Source: Fimenecus sp045613585 (lineage in GTDB: Bacteria; Bacillota; Clostridia; Oscillospirales; Acutalibacteraceae). Taken from it: a stretch of DNA of 64,000 nucleotides. Below are positions 40,616 to 49,920 of this stretch, in pieces. Each line of letters begins with the position of its first letter. The stretch's first letter is position 1. The notes beneath the pieces are model-generated. The model searched no databases and was not told the origin of the DNA. It saw only the letters and a program-made list of their open reading frames with translations. The stretch lies in contig JAZLBG010000107.1 of assembly GCA_045613585.1 (NCBI GenBank), positions 10,847-74,846 of the forward strand. The letters are read 5' to 3'. The position numbers were made by a program, and so were the translations under genes.

Positions 40616-42574
40616 ATGATAAGTAAAAACGAAACATTAAAATTTATTGAAACAGTAAAAGAAAAAGTAGAGAAAGGGGATAAACTTTTAAAATCGCAAG
40701 TACCAAAAGTAGTGAAAGATTTATTGAAGTCAAGTAAAACTGCGGAAGAATTTTATCTTGAATTTGGAAGACGTTCTTCTGATATTGAAAGTGAATTCAG
40801 TAATATTATCTTTCGTGAGGATTGTTATGATTATTTGATGGGGCAAGGAATGTCAGAGAATAAAGCATTCAAATTATCAGAAAAAATTCGTAAAGGTATG
40901 TTTAAATATCTCGAAGATACAACTGAATACGATAAATTTATTGGTAACTCTTTCAAAAACTGGGCAAAAGGTGTAAAATATTTACCATACAGAGAATGTT
41001 GTGTGGAGGTGTTTGAGGTGTTATACAAAGATAATGAAGATATAAATCGTCGCGGCAAGCAAGAAGAACAATTTAAAATACTTGCTGATATGATTAGAAA
41101 TGGTGATTATGAAGAAAATTTGTTGCCAAAACCGAGACACCCTTATGACCATAATTTTGACCACAATAGTTGTGATTTCTCATTGAAAAATCCTAAACCA
41201 GTTAATGAAAAGAGAATTTGTAGATGTTGGAATTACTACAACAAATCAGTTCATAATGCTAAATGTTCAGATTGCCCATTTAAGTTCAAGAAAAAGAATG
41301 TTGGAAACATTAAGATTGTTGATTTTGAAGTGCCAACAAAGTTTAATATTGCAAAACTTGGCGAGATTGATTGGCTCTTAAAAGATGGTGATGAGATTTT
41401 TGCAACAGAGGTCAAACCACCTGAAAGTACAGAAACTTTAGTGCGAATGATTGCTGAAATTCTTACATATACAGTTGATTCTGAATATAAACCTGCTATT
41501 TGTTTCTTTAGTGGTAGTAAGCAGCATCGTGATTATATCAAATACAAAGATAATGCTTATTTTCAATATATCATTAAGCAAACAGGAATCTGTGTGCTTT
41601 GCATAACATTTGATGAAGATAATTTTGAAATTCATGATGTGGAAAAGAACTCTAAAATAAAACAGAATTGTATAGATAAATCTAAATTAAGACTTAATCA
41701 GGTGTTGGACTATGCAATAATGCAAGATGAAACCGCAAAGAATTCTGAACTTAAATCAGGCTACAAAATTGGTAATAGAGTTTATGATAATTATCTTGAA
41801 AATAATTGTTTCGATGCTTTTGTTACAAAAATGAAAGAGAAATATCCCACAGCGTATGAGATGTTTTGTGCTGGTGGTGGAAAAGAACTGGAAGAAAATC
41901 AGTATCCACCTAAAATGGCATCTTTTGGTTCATCAAGCAGAATGATTTTTAATCTTATGAAAGATGTTCAAGGCTTTCTTTTTGAAGAAAAGTTACCAAC
42001 AACAATTGGTGGCACAGCTCACCTTGATGGCTTTATGGAAACGGATGATAAATACATATTTGTTGAAGCAAAATGTCGTGAGCCATATTCTACAAAGAAT
42101 AATGTTTATGAAAGAAAATATGAAGACTTATATAAATATATAAGTAATTCAGCAAAGTCAAACATAAGTTGTGATATTGAAGATATTGAAGGCAATACAA
42201 AAGAAATGAAAGTCACTTTCAAGGTGAATAGCAACCCGATTCATAACTTTGATATGAAACAGATGATTAGCCACTTGCTTGGCGTTGCAACTGCATTTCT
42301 CAAAGGTAAATATGAAATCAGAGATATTGAATTTATCTATCTTCTTTTTGACCCAACGACTATTGAAATCGCTGACAAAACAGCAAAAACTCAAATTCAC
42401 GAAACCTATAACAATACTTGTAATGAGTGCAATACAACCGATTTCAAAGCACTTTTTGAAGTTATCGTAGATTATCTCAAATCTTACAAGAATTGGCCTA
42501 AAAATATCAAAACAAGCGATTTGATGAAAAGATTTACATTCAAATTACGTTCACAAAATAATATAGATTTATAA
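40616..42574 (+). CDS. Putative double-nuclease protein with PolC-like N-terminal segment
   Basis: This 652-aa protein lies just outside the attachment repeat. Residues 60-125 ('DYLMGQGMSENKAFKLSEKIRKG', then 'WAKGVKYLPYRECCVEVFEVLY') resemble the 'AFKIMExVRKG...KYMFPKAHAAAY' region of DNA polymerase III PolC. A C-x-C-x12-C-x2-C cluster near 205-225 could bind zinc. Two PD-(D/E)XK-type cores follow: 'GEIDWLLKDGDEIFATEVK' (E250 onward) and 'HLDGFMETDDKYIFVEAK' (about 468-485). No polymerase motif remains. The start is the ATG at 40616 behind AGAGGT. The function is unknown; DNA repair or defence would fit. The PolC resemblance is my reading of the sequence and needs a profile search. Confidence 0.6.
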   Translation: MISKNETLKFIETVKEKVEKGDKLLKSQVPKVVKDLLKSSKTAEEFYLEFGRRSSDIESEFSNIIFREDCYDYLMGQGMSENKAFKLSEKIRKGMFKYLEDTTEYDKFIGNSFKNWAKGVKYLPYRECCVEVFEVLYKDNEDINRRGKQEEQFKILADMIRNGDYEENLLPKPRHPYDHNFDHNSCDFSLKNPKPVNEKRICRCWNYYNKSVHNAKCSDCPFKFKKKNVGNIKIVDFEVPTKFNIAKLGEIDWLLKDGDEIFATEVKPPESTETLVRMIAEILTYTVDSEYKPAICFFSGSKQHRDYIKYKDNAYFQYIIKQTGICVLCITFDEDNFEIHDVEKNSKIKQNCIDKSKLRLNQVLDYAIMQDETAKNSELKSGYKIGNRVYDNYLENNCFDAFVTKMKEKYPTAYEMFCAGGGKELEENQYPPKMASFGSSSRMIFNLMKDVQGFLFEEKLPTTIGGTAHLDGFMETDDKYIFVEAKCREPYSTKNNVYERKYEDLYKYISNSAKSNISCDIEDIEGNTKEMKVTFKVNSNPIHNFDMKQMISHLLGVATAFLKGKYEIRDIEFIYLLFDPTTIEIADKTAKTQIHETYNNTCNECNTTDFKALFEVIVDYLKSYKNWPKNIKTSDLMKRFTFKLRSQNNIDL

Positions 42575-42578
42575 ACAA

Positions 42579-42620
42579 AAAGCCTTGAGAGTTTTTATAA
42601 CCCTCAAGGTTTAATTTTAT
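42579..42620. terminator. Bidirectional terminator of the AAGCCTTGAG type
   Basis: AAAGCCTTGAG pairs with CTCAAGGTTT (one G-U), between converging genes. It is similar to hairpins inside the element at 12693 and 14764. Confidence 0.8.
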
Positions 42621-42622
42621 GA

Positions 42623-44626
42623 TTATTTTTTTCTGATTTCAAACTCGAATCTTGCATTATCTTCATACCAGAGAGGGAAGTTTGTGCCCCACACATTGTT
42701 ATAAAGAACAAAACTGAGTCCGTCTTGTTTTACATCTTCAAACTTATTATCAAACTCAAGAATTTTACCCTTGCCAACTGACACAAGAGGGGAATGATAG
42801 TTGATAATTTCAAAGTTGCCCATTTCTATACTTTGTATAGCGTGAAGATTTCGGCTTCCGTTGTCTGCAACTTCACTTGGATTTACAACACATCCCAATT
42901 TTTTGAGCTGAACATCGTGGGTAGGGAAAATGTGCATATAAATTGCTTCAGTAAGTCTGTTAGCATCTTTCTGATACCAAGAAACATCTAATTTTAAACC
43001 ATCTTCTGTTAGTGTGTAAATCACTTGAATAAGTCGGGGTGCACCAAGGTCATCACACAAATTTTTGTCGCATATAAGGTTTACAATAATTTGAGATTTA
43101 TCAGCACTCATTTTGTCAACTGAATAAGAGAATCTACCAGCTGGGTATTTGCCTTCAACACGATTCATACCAGGTCTTGCAAAGTCGCCAAGTGCCCAAA
43201 TAGCAGTATTTTCTAAATCTCTTGAATAGTGTGTAAGCCAGTATTTGTAATCTTCATTACAGAAAGAACGATAAGTGAAAACTGGCGCGTTATTATCTCT
43301 TATGATTTCTTCATTACCACATTTGAGTGAGCCAATACCACCATTTTTGTTGATTTTAAGCGACCATTTACCAACTTGAATTGAATTGACATTGTTTGCA
43401 GATATAGGCGTAGGGGAGTCAGGAATAAGTTTTGCAATTTGAGTTTTCGCAATCTGTTTATGCTCACCACTTAAAGCGTCAATAGCAAGGTCAATATATG
43501 CTCTCTGTTCTGCCCAACTCTTTTCAATAACTGAATAGTAGCCACGTTTTCTTCGTCCATCAAAAAGACTTACAAGTGGAAGAATACTTTGTGGCATATC
43601 GCAGAAAAGATGACGGAATTTAACCTTGTCAGTCTTTCTTGCTTTATTAAAATCTTTTTTAAGATAATGTCCGTAATCAGAAAAATATGTTTTTGAATCC
43701 ATACCGCAAGTATGCTCTGCAGTACAAAGAATAGCATCAACCAAATTCTTGTATTCTTGGGAATTTCGGTCAAGACTACCATCATTTAACCACTGGTTTT
43801 TAAGATTAATAAGCGTGCGAAGTGACGCAGATTTATATGGGTCTGTTGCGCTACCGTGAATCCAAGTGTCACCCATTTCACCTTCGAATACAGGTAGTTT
43901 TTCACGGACTTGCCATATCACTTCTGCAAAGTCATCAATAGTGCCTGCAGTAACCTCATAATCAGGGTATTCACTTTGAATTTTGTTAATTTTATCAAGA
44001 ACTTTTTGTGGAGATGGTGCGCCATGATTATCAAGAGTATGGTCGAAATAAAGTACTTCGTCAACTAAATCACATTTAAACGCTCCGCCGTAATCACCAG
44101 AATAGATTACAACAACTTCGTCGTCACCATTTTTCCATACAAAACAAGGTGGTATATCAACAAGGGCAGAAGCACCATTAACACCTATATGTAAAAGTTT
44201 AATTCCGCGTTTTGCTAAAATTGCAACAAGTCCTTTTGTGTGACCTGGTACGTCTGTCATTTTGGCTGATATTGTCTTTTTACCACGGATTTCATCAAGA
44301 CCATCTACTATTGATAATCCATAATCAAGTGAATCTTCGTCAAGCAACTCTGTATGAGTTGTAAACGGCATAGCGTGAGGTACAATATTACCATCTTTAA
44401 TAGCTTTTGTAAGTTTCTCTTTTTGTTGTGGATTTTTTAGTGTTTCTTTTAAAATCCAAGAGCCAGTAGTCCATACAAAATACTTTTTGTCATTAGTATT
44501 AACCTTTTCGGCAAGGTCAATAGCCTCGGGAATAAAAGTGTGTATGTATTTTTGTTTGATGTTTTCAGCATAATCTGTAAAGCCTAAATCAAGATGAGTT
44601 TTTGAAACAACAATAACTTTTTTCAT
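42623..44626 (-). CDS. GH38-like glycosidase (DUF5054-type)
   Basis: The 667-aa protein opens with 'VVSKTHLDLGFTDYAENI', the H-x-D metal motif of alpha-mannosidase-like (GH38) enzymes, and continues with 'TTGSWILKETL', 'HAMPFTTHTELLD' and 'KMTDVPGHTKGLV'. This is the DUF5054 branch of the GH38/57 fold. It probably acts on alpha-linked glycans; the exact substrate is not known. AGAGGT lies ahead of the ATG at 44626. It is divergent from the GH36-GH31 operon, with which it forms a glycan-use locus. There is no signal peptide. Confidence 0.85.
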   Translation of the reverse strand: MKKVIVVSKTHLDLGFTDYAENIKQKYIHTFIPEAIDLAEKVNTNDKKYFVWTTGSWILKETLKNPQQKEKLTKAIKDGNIVPHAMPFTTHTELLDEDSLDYGLSIVDGLDEIRGKKTISAKMTDVPGHTKGLVAILAKRGIKLLHIGVNGASALVDIPPCFVWKNGDDEVVVIYSGDYGGAFKCDLVDEVLYFDHTLDNHGAPSPQKVLDKINKIQSEYPDYEVTAGTIDDFAEVIWQVREKLPVFEGEMGDTWIHGSATDPYKSASLRTLINLKNQWLNDGSLDRNSQEYKNLVDAILCTAEHTCGMDSKTYFSDYGHYLKKDFNKARKTDKVKFRHLFCDMPQSILPLVSLFDGRRKRGYYSVIEKSWAEQRAYIDLAIDALSGEHKQIAKTQIAKLIPDSPTPISANNVNSIQVGKWSLKINKNGGIGSLKCGNEEIIRDNNAPVFTYRSFCNEDYKYWLTHYSRDLENTAIWALGDFARPGMNRVEGKYPAGRFSYSVDKMSADKSQIIVNLICDKNLCDDLGAPRLIQVIYTLTEDGLKLDVSWYQKDANRLTEAIYMHIFPTHDVQLKKLGCVVNPSEVADNGSRNLHAIQSIEMGNFEIINYHSPLVSVGKGKILEFDNKFEDVKQDGLSFVLYNNVWGTNFPLWYEDNARFEFEIRKK

Positions 44627-44717
44627 AGTGTACCTCTATATTTATTATGATTAAATTATATATACAGATGTATTGTAAGTCAAGCAACATAAGTATTATT
44701 TCTTGTACATAAAATAG

Positions 44718-44839
44718 TTGATTTTTATTTCGCTTTGGTGATATAATTGTTTTAATTTAATCAGTTTGGTAATTTAGGTGGAATGACTGTGTTAGTAGAA
44801 AAAGACGGAAAACCTGTTGTCACACCTATTGAAGAATAA
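44718..44839 (+). promoter_or_regulatory. Promoter of the GH36-GH31 operon with a possible 18-codon leader ORF
   Basis: TTGATT (44718-44723), 18 bases, TATAAT (44742-44747). Downstream, an ORF at 44783-44839 encodes 18 residues ('MTVLVEKDGKPVVTPIEE') and ends 25 bases before the GH36 start. GGTGG is too close to its ATG for a standard site, so its translation is doubtful. Confidence 0.45.
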
Positions 44840-44864
44840 TAAAAACTAAGCAACGAGGTATAAT

Positions 44865-46712
44865 ATGAATTTTGGCGTTCAATTTAAAGTAAGAGGTGAC
44901 GACTTTGGCGGTCACTTTATAAATGGCATTTCTATGGCAGACAGTGAAAGCGTATGGAAATGCAAACTCGTTTCTTCTGACGATGAAAAAAATGTTTACG
45001 AGTCAGCGGACGGATATAAAATCACCGCTTATCACATAAAAAAAGGTGATGTTTTTGAGTGTTATACAGTTTTTGAAAACAATACAGAAAAAACTGTTGC
45101 GCTTGATATGATTTCATCATTTGCCATTACCGATATTGATGCCGATACATTACACAGAGCAACGTCATTCTGGAGTGCTGAAGGCAAATTGCTTAGCCAG
45201 AAGCTTACAGAACTCAATATGGAGCGTTCTTGGAGCGGTCATGGTATAAGAATTGAAAAATTCGGTCAAATCGGCTCTATGCCTGTTCGTAAGTGGTTTC
45301 CATTTGTTGCGGTTGAAAACAGTAAAACAAATAAGTTTATTGGTGTTCAACTTTATTGTCCTTCAAGCTGGCAGATTGAACTTTTCCGCCACAAAGAGCC
45401 ATTGACATTACTCGGTGGTCTTGCAGATTTTGACTATGGACATTGGTTTAAAGAAGTTAAACCAAATGAAAGTTTCACAACTCCAAAAGCAGTTGTTGCT
45501 ATTGGGGATTCACTTAATAAAGTCTGCGATATATTAGTTAAGGCACAAAAACCTAACATATCACCAGTCGATGAGGATTTGCCTGTTGTATTCAACGAGT
45601 ATTGTACATCTTGGGGAAATCCTACAATTGAAAATCTCGAAAAAACCGCAAAAAAATTGCAGGGTAGTGGTGTTAAATATCTTGTAATGGACAGTGGTTG
45701 GTATAAGGAAGAAGATAAAAATTGGTGGGACACAATTGGCGACTGGAATGTGAGCAAAAAGCTTTTTCCTAATGGTCTTAAAGAAGTTAATGATATGATT
45801 AAGTCCTATGGTCTTATTCCTGGTATTTGGTTTGAAATGGAAAATGTTGCTCCACTTTCACAGATTTATGGTGAAACTGACCATCTTCTTTCTCGTATGG
45901 GTGCTCCACTTAATGTTGCAGGTCATAGATTCCTTGATTTGCGTGATGAATGGTGCGTAAATTATCTTGATGAAAAGGTAATTAAGCTTCTTCGTGACAG
46001 TGGTTATGGCTATCTTAAGGTTGACTACAACGAAAACATCGGTGTTGGCTGTGATGGTGCAGAAAGCCTTGGTGAAGGACTTCGTCAATATGTCCTCGCA
46101 AGTCAGAATTACTTCAAACGAATTAAAGAGCAGTTACCTGATTTGGTAATCGAAAATTGCGCAAGCGGTGGTCACAGACTTGAACCATCAACAATGGAAC
46201 TTTGCTCACAGGCAAGTTTCTCCGACGCTCACGAATGTACAAGTATTCCGATTATTGCTGCCAATGTGCAGAGAATGATTAAACCAAGTCAAAGTCAGAT
46301 TTGGGCGGTGCTTCGTGCTGAAGATGATGTTCACAGAATATATTACAGCCTTATTTCAGGCTTCTTGGGTCGTCTTTGCATTAGCGGTGAAATCTTTGAT
46401 TTACCACAAGAAAACTGGCAGATTGCCCTTGATTGTGTAAAGTTCTATGATGAAATCAAGCATATTATAAAAGATGGCTATACAAGTGTAATTGAATGTA
46501 ATGTTGAAGATTACAATGACCCAGAAGGTTATCAAATTGTACTTCGTGAAACTGATAACGAAGCATTGCTTATTGTACACACGTTCAAAAACGGTGCAAA
46601 CCCTCCTTTCGAAAGGATACTTGAAAATTGGAAAATTCAAAAGGAATTTGGCTCTGACCTTAATGCGGATTTCAGAGGCAAGGCATATTTGCTCGTAAAA
46701 GATAACAAATAA
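44865..46712 (+). CDS. GH36 alpha-galactosidase
   Basis: This 615-aa clan GH-D enzyme hydrolyses alpha-galactosides such as raffinose-type sugars. It has an N-terminal beta-sandwich (to about 230) and then a TIM barrel with 'YLVMDSGWY', 'IPGIWFEME', nucleophile D387 in 'GYLKVDYN' and acid/base D454 in 'SFSDAHE'. 'ENCASGGHRLEP' is also typical. It has no signal peptide and is presumably cytoplasmic. It is the first gene of an operon with the GH31 gene 28 bases downstream. The start has CGAGGT 10 bases upstream. Confidence 0.94.
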   Translation: MNFGVQFKVRGDDFGGHFINGISMADSESVWKCKLVSSDDEKNVYESADGYKITAYHIKKGDVFECYTVFENNTEKTVALDMISSFAITDIDADTLHRATSFWSAEGKLLSQKLTELNMERSWSGHGIRIEKFGQIGSMPVRKWFPFVAVENSKTNKFIGVQLYCPSSWQIELFRHKEPLTLLGGLADFDYGHWFKEVKPNESFTTPKAVVAIGDSLNKVCDILVKAQKPNISPVDEDLPVVFNEYCTSWGNPTIENLEKTAKKLQGSGVKYLVMDSGWYKEEDKNWWDTIGDWNVSKKLFPNGLKEVNDMIKSYGLIPGIWFEMENVAPLSQIYGETDHLLSRMGAPLNVAGHRFLDLRDEWCVNYLDEKVIKLLRDSGYGYLKVDYNENIGVGCDGAESLGEGLRQYVLASQNYFKRIKEQLPDLVIENCASGGHRLEPSTMELCSQASFSDAHECTSIPIIAANVQRMIKPSQSQIWAVLRAEDDVHRIYYSLISGFLGRLCISGEIFDLPQENWQIALDCVKFYDEIKHIIKDGYTSVIECNVEDYNDPEGYQIVLRETDNEALLIVHTFKNGANPPFERILENWKIQKEFGSDLNADFRGKAYLLVKDNK

Positions 46713-46740
46713 AATGTTAGTTTAAATGGGTGATAGTATT

Positions 46741-48693
46741 ATGAATAATCTTATTATTAAAGAAAATGAATTACTTTTGATGCGCTACACAGAACTTATT
46801 CGCATTACGCCTTGTGGTAATAATGCAATTCGTTTTCAATCTTTCCCTGATTGTCAGGTTATTGATGAAAATTATACTCTTATGCCACAAAAAGCAGATG
46901 CAAAAATTGAAGAGTTTGAAAATTATGTAACTCTCACTTGCGGCACATTAAAAGTTAAACTTGAACCTAACGGAAAACTCACATTTTTCGTGAATGACAA
47001 GAAAATCATAGAAGAAAAACCAGAGCTTACATTCAAAAGCAATTATCGTCATTTTGATAATAAGGGTAGTGGGCTTTGGACTGCTCGTGTTATGTTTGAG
47101 CCAAACGAGAATGAGCATTTTTTTGGACTTGGTCATTCTTGGGACAACGAGTTTGACCTTAAAGGCTCATCAATTGACATTCGTAATGTGAATGCTAAAT
47201 GTACAATCCCTTATGTTTATTCTTCATTAGGTTATGGATTTTTATGGAATAATCCATCAACCGGTCTTTGCGAACTTTCAAATAATCGTACTCGTTGGAG
47301 TTGTGATTGTTGCAAGTTTATGGATTTTGTTGTTATGGCGGGTACTCCAAAAGAATGTTGCACAACTCTTTCTGATTTAACTGGTTATGCGCCAAAAATG
47401 CCAGAATGGGCAACAGGATTTTGGCAGAGTAGACTTCGCTATGAAACACAAGAAGAACTTCTTTCAGTTGCTAGAAAATATAAAGAATTAGGAATTCCAC
47501 TTTCTGCAATTATTGCTGATTATTTTCACTGGACTGAACAAGGTGACTACAAATTTGACCCTAAATATTGGCCAGATGTTAAGGCAATGACCGAAGAATT
47601 ACATAGTATGAATACAAAACTTATTGTGTCAATGTGGCCTACAATCAACGGTGGTAGTGAAAATTATCACTATATGCGAAGCAATAATATGCTTATGCGA
47701 ACAACCCGAGGGGCTGACCGAGTTTTCGATTTCTATGGTTGGCAAGGTGAGATTGATGTTACAAATCCTGCAACAAGAGAATATGTCTGGAGCAAATTAA
47801 AAGAGAATTATATCGATAATGGTGTAGATGCTCTGTGGTTTGACGAGGCAGAGCCTGAAATTCATCCAGAACATTTTGATAATCTTATATGGCACAAAGG
47901 TCGTGCCGATATGGTGGCGCTTTTATACCCATATTACTATTCAAAAATGGCGTATGATGGATTTAAATCAATTGGCAGAGACGATATTATAACTCTCACT
48001 CGTTGTGCATATTTAGGTAGTCAAAAATTTGCCTCTCTTGTGTGGTCAGGTGATATTGAATCTACATTTGAAAGCCTTTCACATCAAGTCAAGGCAGGAC
48101 TCAATATGTCAATGTGCGGTATTCCTTGGTGGAATACAGATATTGGTGGATTTTATGGTGCTGACATAACAAGTGACTGTTTCAAAGAACTTATTGTTCG
48201 TTGGTTCCAGTTTGGACTTTTCAGTCCTGTTATGCGACTTCATGGTTCAAGAAATCGTCATTTTGAGCCAACTCCAGGACTTAAAGAGCCAAGTGGTGAC
48301 CCTAATGAAATCTGGAGTTTTGGCGAAGAAAACTTTGAAATCCTTAAAAATCTTATTTTTATCCGAGAAAAATTAAGACCATATATACAAAGTCAAATGG
48401 ATGTTGCAAGTGAAAAAGGTTATCCTGTAATTCGCCCAATGTTTTTTGAATATCCTGATGACGAAATTTGCTATACTCTTGATAGTCAATATATGTTTGG
48501 TAGCGATATTATCTTTGCACCTATCGTAAACCAAGGACAAATCACAAAAACAGTCTATATTCCTGGTGGAGAATGGGTGCTTACAAAAGATAAAAAAGTT
48601 TATACTAAAGGAACGTATGAAATCACAGCAAACATTGACGAGTTTATTGCATTTGTTAAATTGGGCTCAGATGTAATTAATTGCTTCGAGTAA
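46741..48693 (+). CDS. GH31 alpha-glucosidase/alpha-xylosidase
   Basis: The 650-aa protein has the complete GH31 barrel: 'PPEWATGFWQSRLRY'-like entry sequence near 220, 'LSAIIADYFHW', nucleophile D368 in 'ALWFDEAEPE', acid/base D438 in 'WSGDIESTF', and 'FGLFSPVMRLHGSR'. The 'WFDEAEPE' form is seen in alpha-xylosidases and related GH31 enzymes, so xyloglucan or alpha-glucan oligosaccharides are likely substrates. The start is the ATG at 46741, after GGGTGAT. It is cytoplasmic. It is co-transcribed with GH36. Confidence 0.93.
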   Translation: MNNLIIKENELLLMRYTELIRITPCGNNAIRFQSFPDCQVIDENYTLMPQKADAKIEEFENYVTLTCGTLKVKLEPNGKLTFFVNDKKIIEEKPELTFKSNYRHFDNKGSGLWTARVMFEPNENEHFFGLGHSWDNEFDLKGSSIDIRNVNAKCTIPYVYSSLGYGFLWNNPSTGLCELSNNRTRWSCDCCKFMDFVVMAGTPKECCTTLSDLTGYAPKMPEWATGFWQSRLRYETQEELLSVARKYKELGIPLSAIIADYFHWTEQGDYKFDPKYWPDVKAMTEELHSMNTKLIVSMWPTINGGSENYHYMRSNNMLMRTTRGADRVFDFYGWQGEIDVTNPATREYVWSKLKENYIDNGVDALWFDEAEPEIHPEHFDNLIWHKGRADMVALLYPYYYSKMAYDGFKSIGRDDIITLTRCAYLGSQKFASLVWSGDIESTFESLSHQVKAGLNMSMCGIPWWNTDIGGFYGADITSDCFKELIVRWFQFGLFSPVMRLHGSRNRHFEPTPGLKEPSGDPNEIWSFGEENFEILKNLIFIREKLRPYIQSQMDVASEKGYPVIRPMFFEYPDDEICYTLDSQYMFGSDIIFAPIVNQGQITKTVYIPGGEWVLTKDKKVYTKGTYEITANIDEFIAFVKLGSDVINCFE

Positions 48694-48718
48694 AGATTAT
48701 ATAGTATATTAAACCATA

Positions 48719-48748
48719 AAAAAGCCTTGGAATAATCCAAGGCTTTAA
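48719..48748. terminator. Terminator after the GH31 gene
   Basis: AAAGCCTTGGA / TCCAAGGCTTT with a 4-base loop, between converging genes. Confidence 0.85.
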
Positions 48749-48761
48749 CTATTGATTATGT

Positions 48762-49346
48762 CTATACTCGTTTTTTCATAAGTCCGTGTTTGTTGCAATA
48801 GATGTAAAGATACCCTTTTCCACGAAACTGTATTCTTGTTTCAGCATTGCCTTCAGGGTAAAGTTTTACAAAATGAATTTTATCTGATATTACATAAGCA
48901 ATAAACGAAATATAATGATTTTTTGTCATAGGGTGATTAATGGTAATAAATTTTTCATCTTCTGTATTTTCTATAGTTATAATATGCTCATTGTCAGGTT
49001 CTTCAGTTTCAAGTGGTGGTAAAGATATTCCACAACAACTGATAACAGTTTCGCCCGTTGTATGAATAACATTTCCACATACAGGGCAAACATAAAACTT
49101 TGAAAAAAGCATATTTGAAGATATATTTTTATTTACAACTGGTTCACCTGACATAAGTTCCATTACCGAAACAGAAAGTGCTTGACTTAAGGCTTCTACA
49201 AGTGAAATATCAGGTAACCCCTTTGCCGTTTCCCATTTCGAAACGGCTTTACTGCTTACACCAATCTTTTCTGCAAGTTGTGTTTGAGTAATACCTTTTG
49301 CTTCACGAAGCTTTTTTATTGTAGCACCAGTTATATATGTGTTCAT
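48762..49346 (-). CDS. XRE regulator fused to a zinc-ribbon/desulfoferrodoxin-like domain
   Basis: Residues 1-70 are an XRE helix-turn-helix ('LREAKGITQTQLAEKIGVSSKAVSKWETAKGLPD'). Residues 80-110 hold 'CPVCGNVI' and 'SCCGISLPPL', a rubredoxin-like metal site. Residues 125-194 ('ITINHPMTKNHYISFIAYV') resemble the superoxide-reductase (neelaredoxin) His motif. Such fusions in Clostridia are thought to sense redox or metal state. It has AAGGAG ahead of the ATG and is divergent from the EamA gene. Confidence 0.82.
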   Translation of the reverse strand: MNTYITGATIKKLREAKGITQTQLAEKIGVSSKAVSKWETAKGLPDISLVEALSQALSVSVMELMSGEPVVNKNISSNMLFSKFYVCPVCGNVIHTTGETVISCCGISLPPLETEEPDNEHIITIENTEDEKFITINHPMTKNHYISFIAYVISDKIHFVKLYPEGNAETRIQFRGKGYLYIYCNKHGLMKKRV

Positions 49347-49492
49347 TATTAATGACTCCTTTTATTTATAAAAATATTATAACTTTACTGTAGTTATTTT
49401 GCAACCTATGTTTCGTAGAAAAAAAGATTGATTGACAAAGTAAGAAATGATATAATCAAACTATATTCTACAAGTTTTTAGGATGTGGTGGT

Positions 49493-49906
49493 ATGTGGTT
49501 TATTCTCGCATTGTTGTCTGCAGTTTTTGCGGCACTTACGTCAATTCTTGCGAAAGTAGGTATTGATGGTGTTAATTCTAATCTGGCAACTGCTATACGA
49601 ACAGTTGTGGTAGTTATTATGTCTTGGGGTATGGTGTTTATTACCAATGCCCAGGGCGGATTAAGTGATATCAGTCGAAAAAGCTGGTTGTTTTTGATTT
49701 TATCAGGTCTGGCAACAGGTGCATCTTGGCTTTGTTATTATAAAGCATTACAGTTAGGCGATGCATCAAAGGTAGTGCCTATTGATAAATTAAGCGTAGT
49801 TATAACACTTGTGTTGGCTTTTGTATTCTTACACGAGCAATTTACATTAAAATCTTTAATCGGATGTGTTTTAATTGGTCTTGGCACATTGATTATGGTG
49901 CTTTAA
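49493..49906 (+). CDS. EamA-family (DMT) transporter, half-size
   Basis: The 137-aa protein has five predicted helices with the EamA pattern 'LSAVFAALTSILAKVGI', 'ATAIRTVVVV', 'GLATGASWLCYYKALQLGDASKVVPIDKLSVV' and 'FLHEQFTLKSLIGCVLIGLGTL'. It is half the usual ten-helix length, so it should work as a homodimer. The substrate is unknown. A promoter (TTGATT at 49428, TATAAT at 49451) lies upstream. Confidence 0.88.
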   Translation: MWFILALLSAVFAALTSILAKVGIDGVNSNLATAIRTVVVVIMSWGMVFITNAQGGLSDISRKSWLFLILSGLATGASWLCYYKALQLGDASKVVPIDKLSVVITLVLAFVFLHEQFTLKSLIGCVLIGLGTLIMVL

Positions 49907-49920
49907 AAGGGAGAAGAATT

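Noticed and set aside
44783..44839. 18-codon ORF before GH36 as a real leader peptide
   Set aside because: Its ribosome-binding site is too close to the ATG and no attenuator hairpin follows; kept only as a note in the promoter entry.
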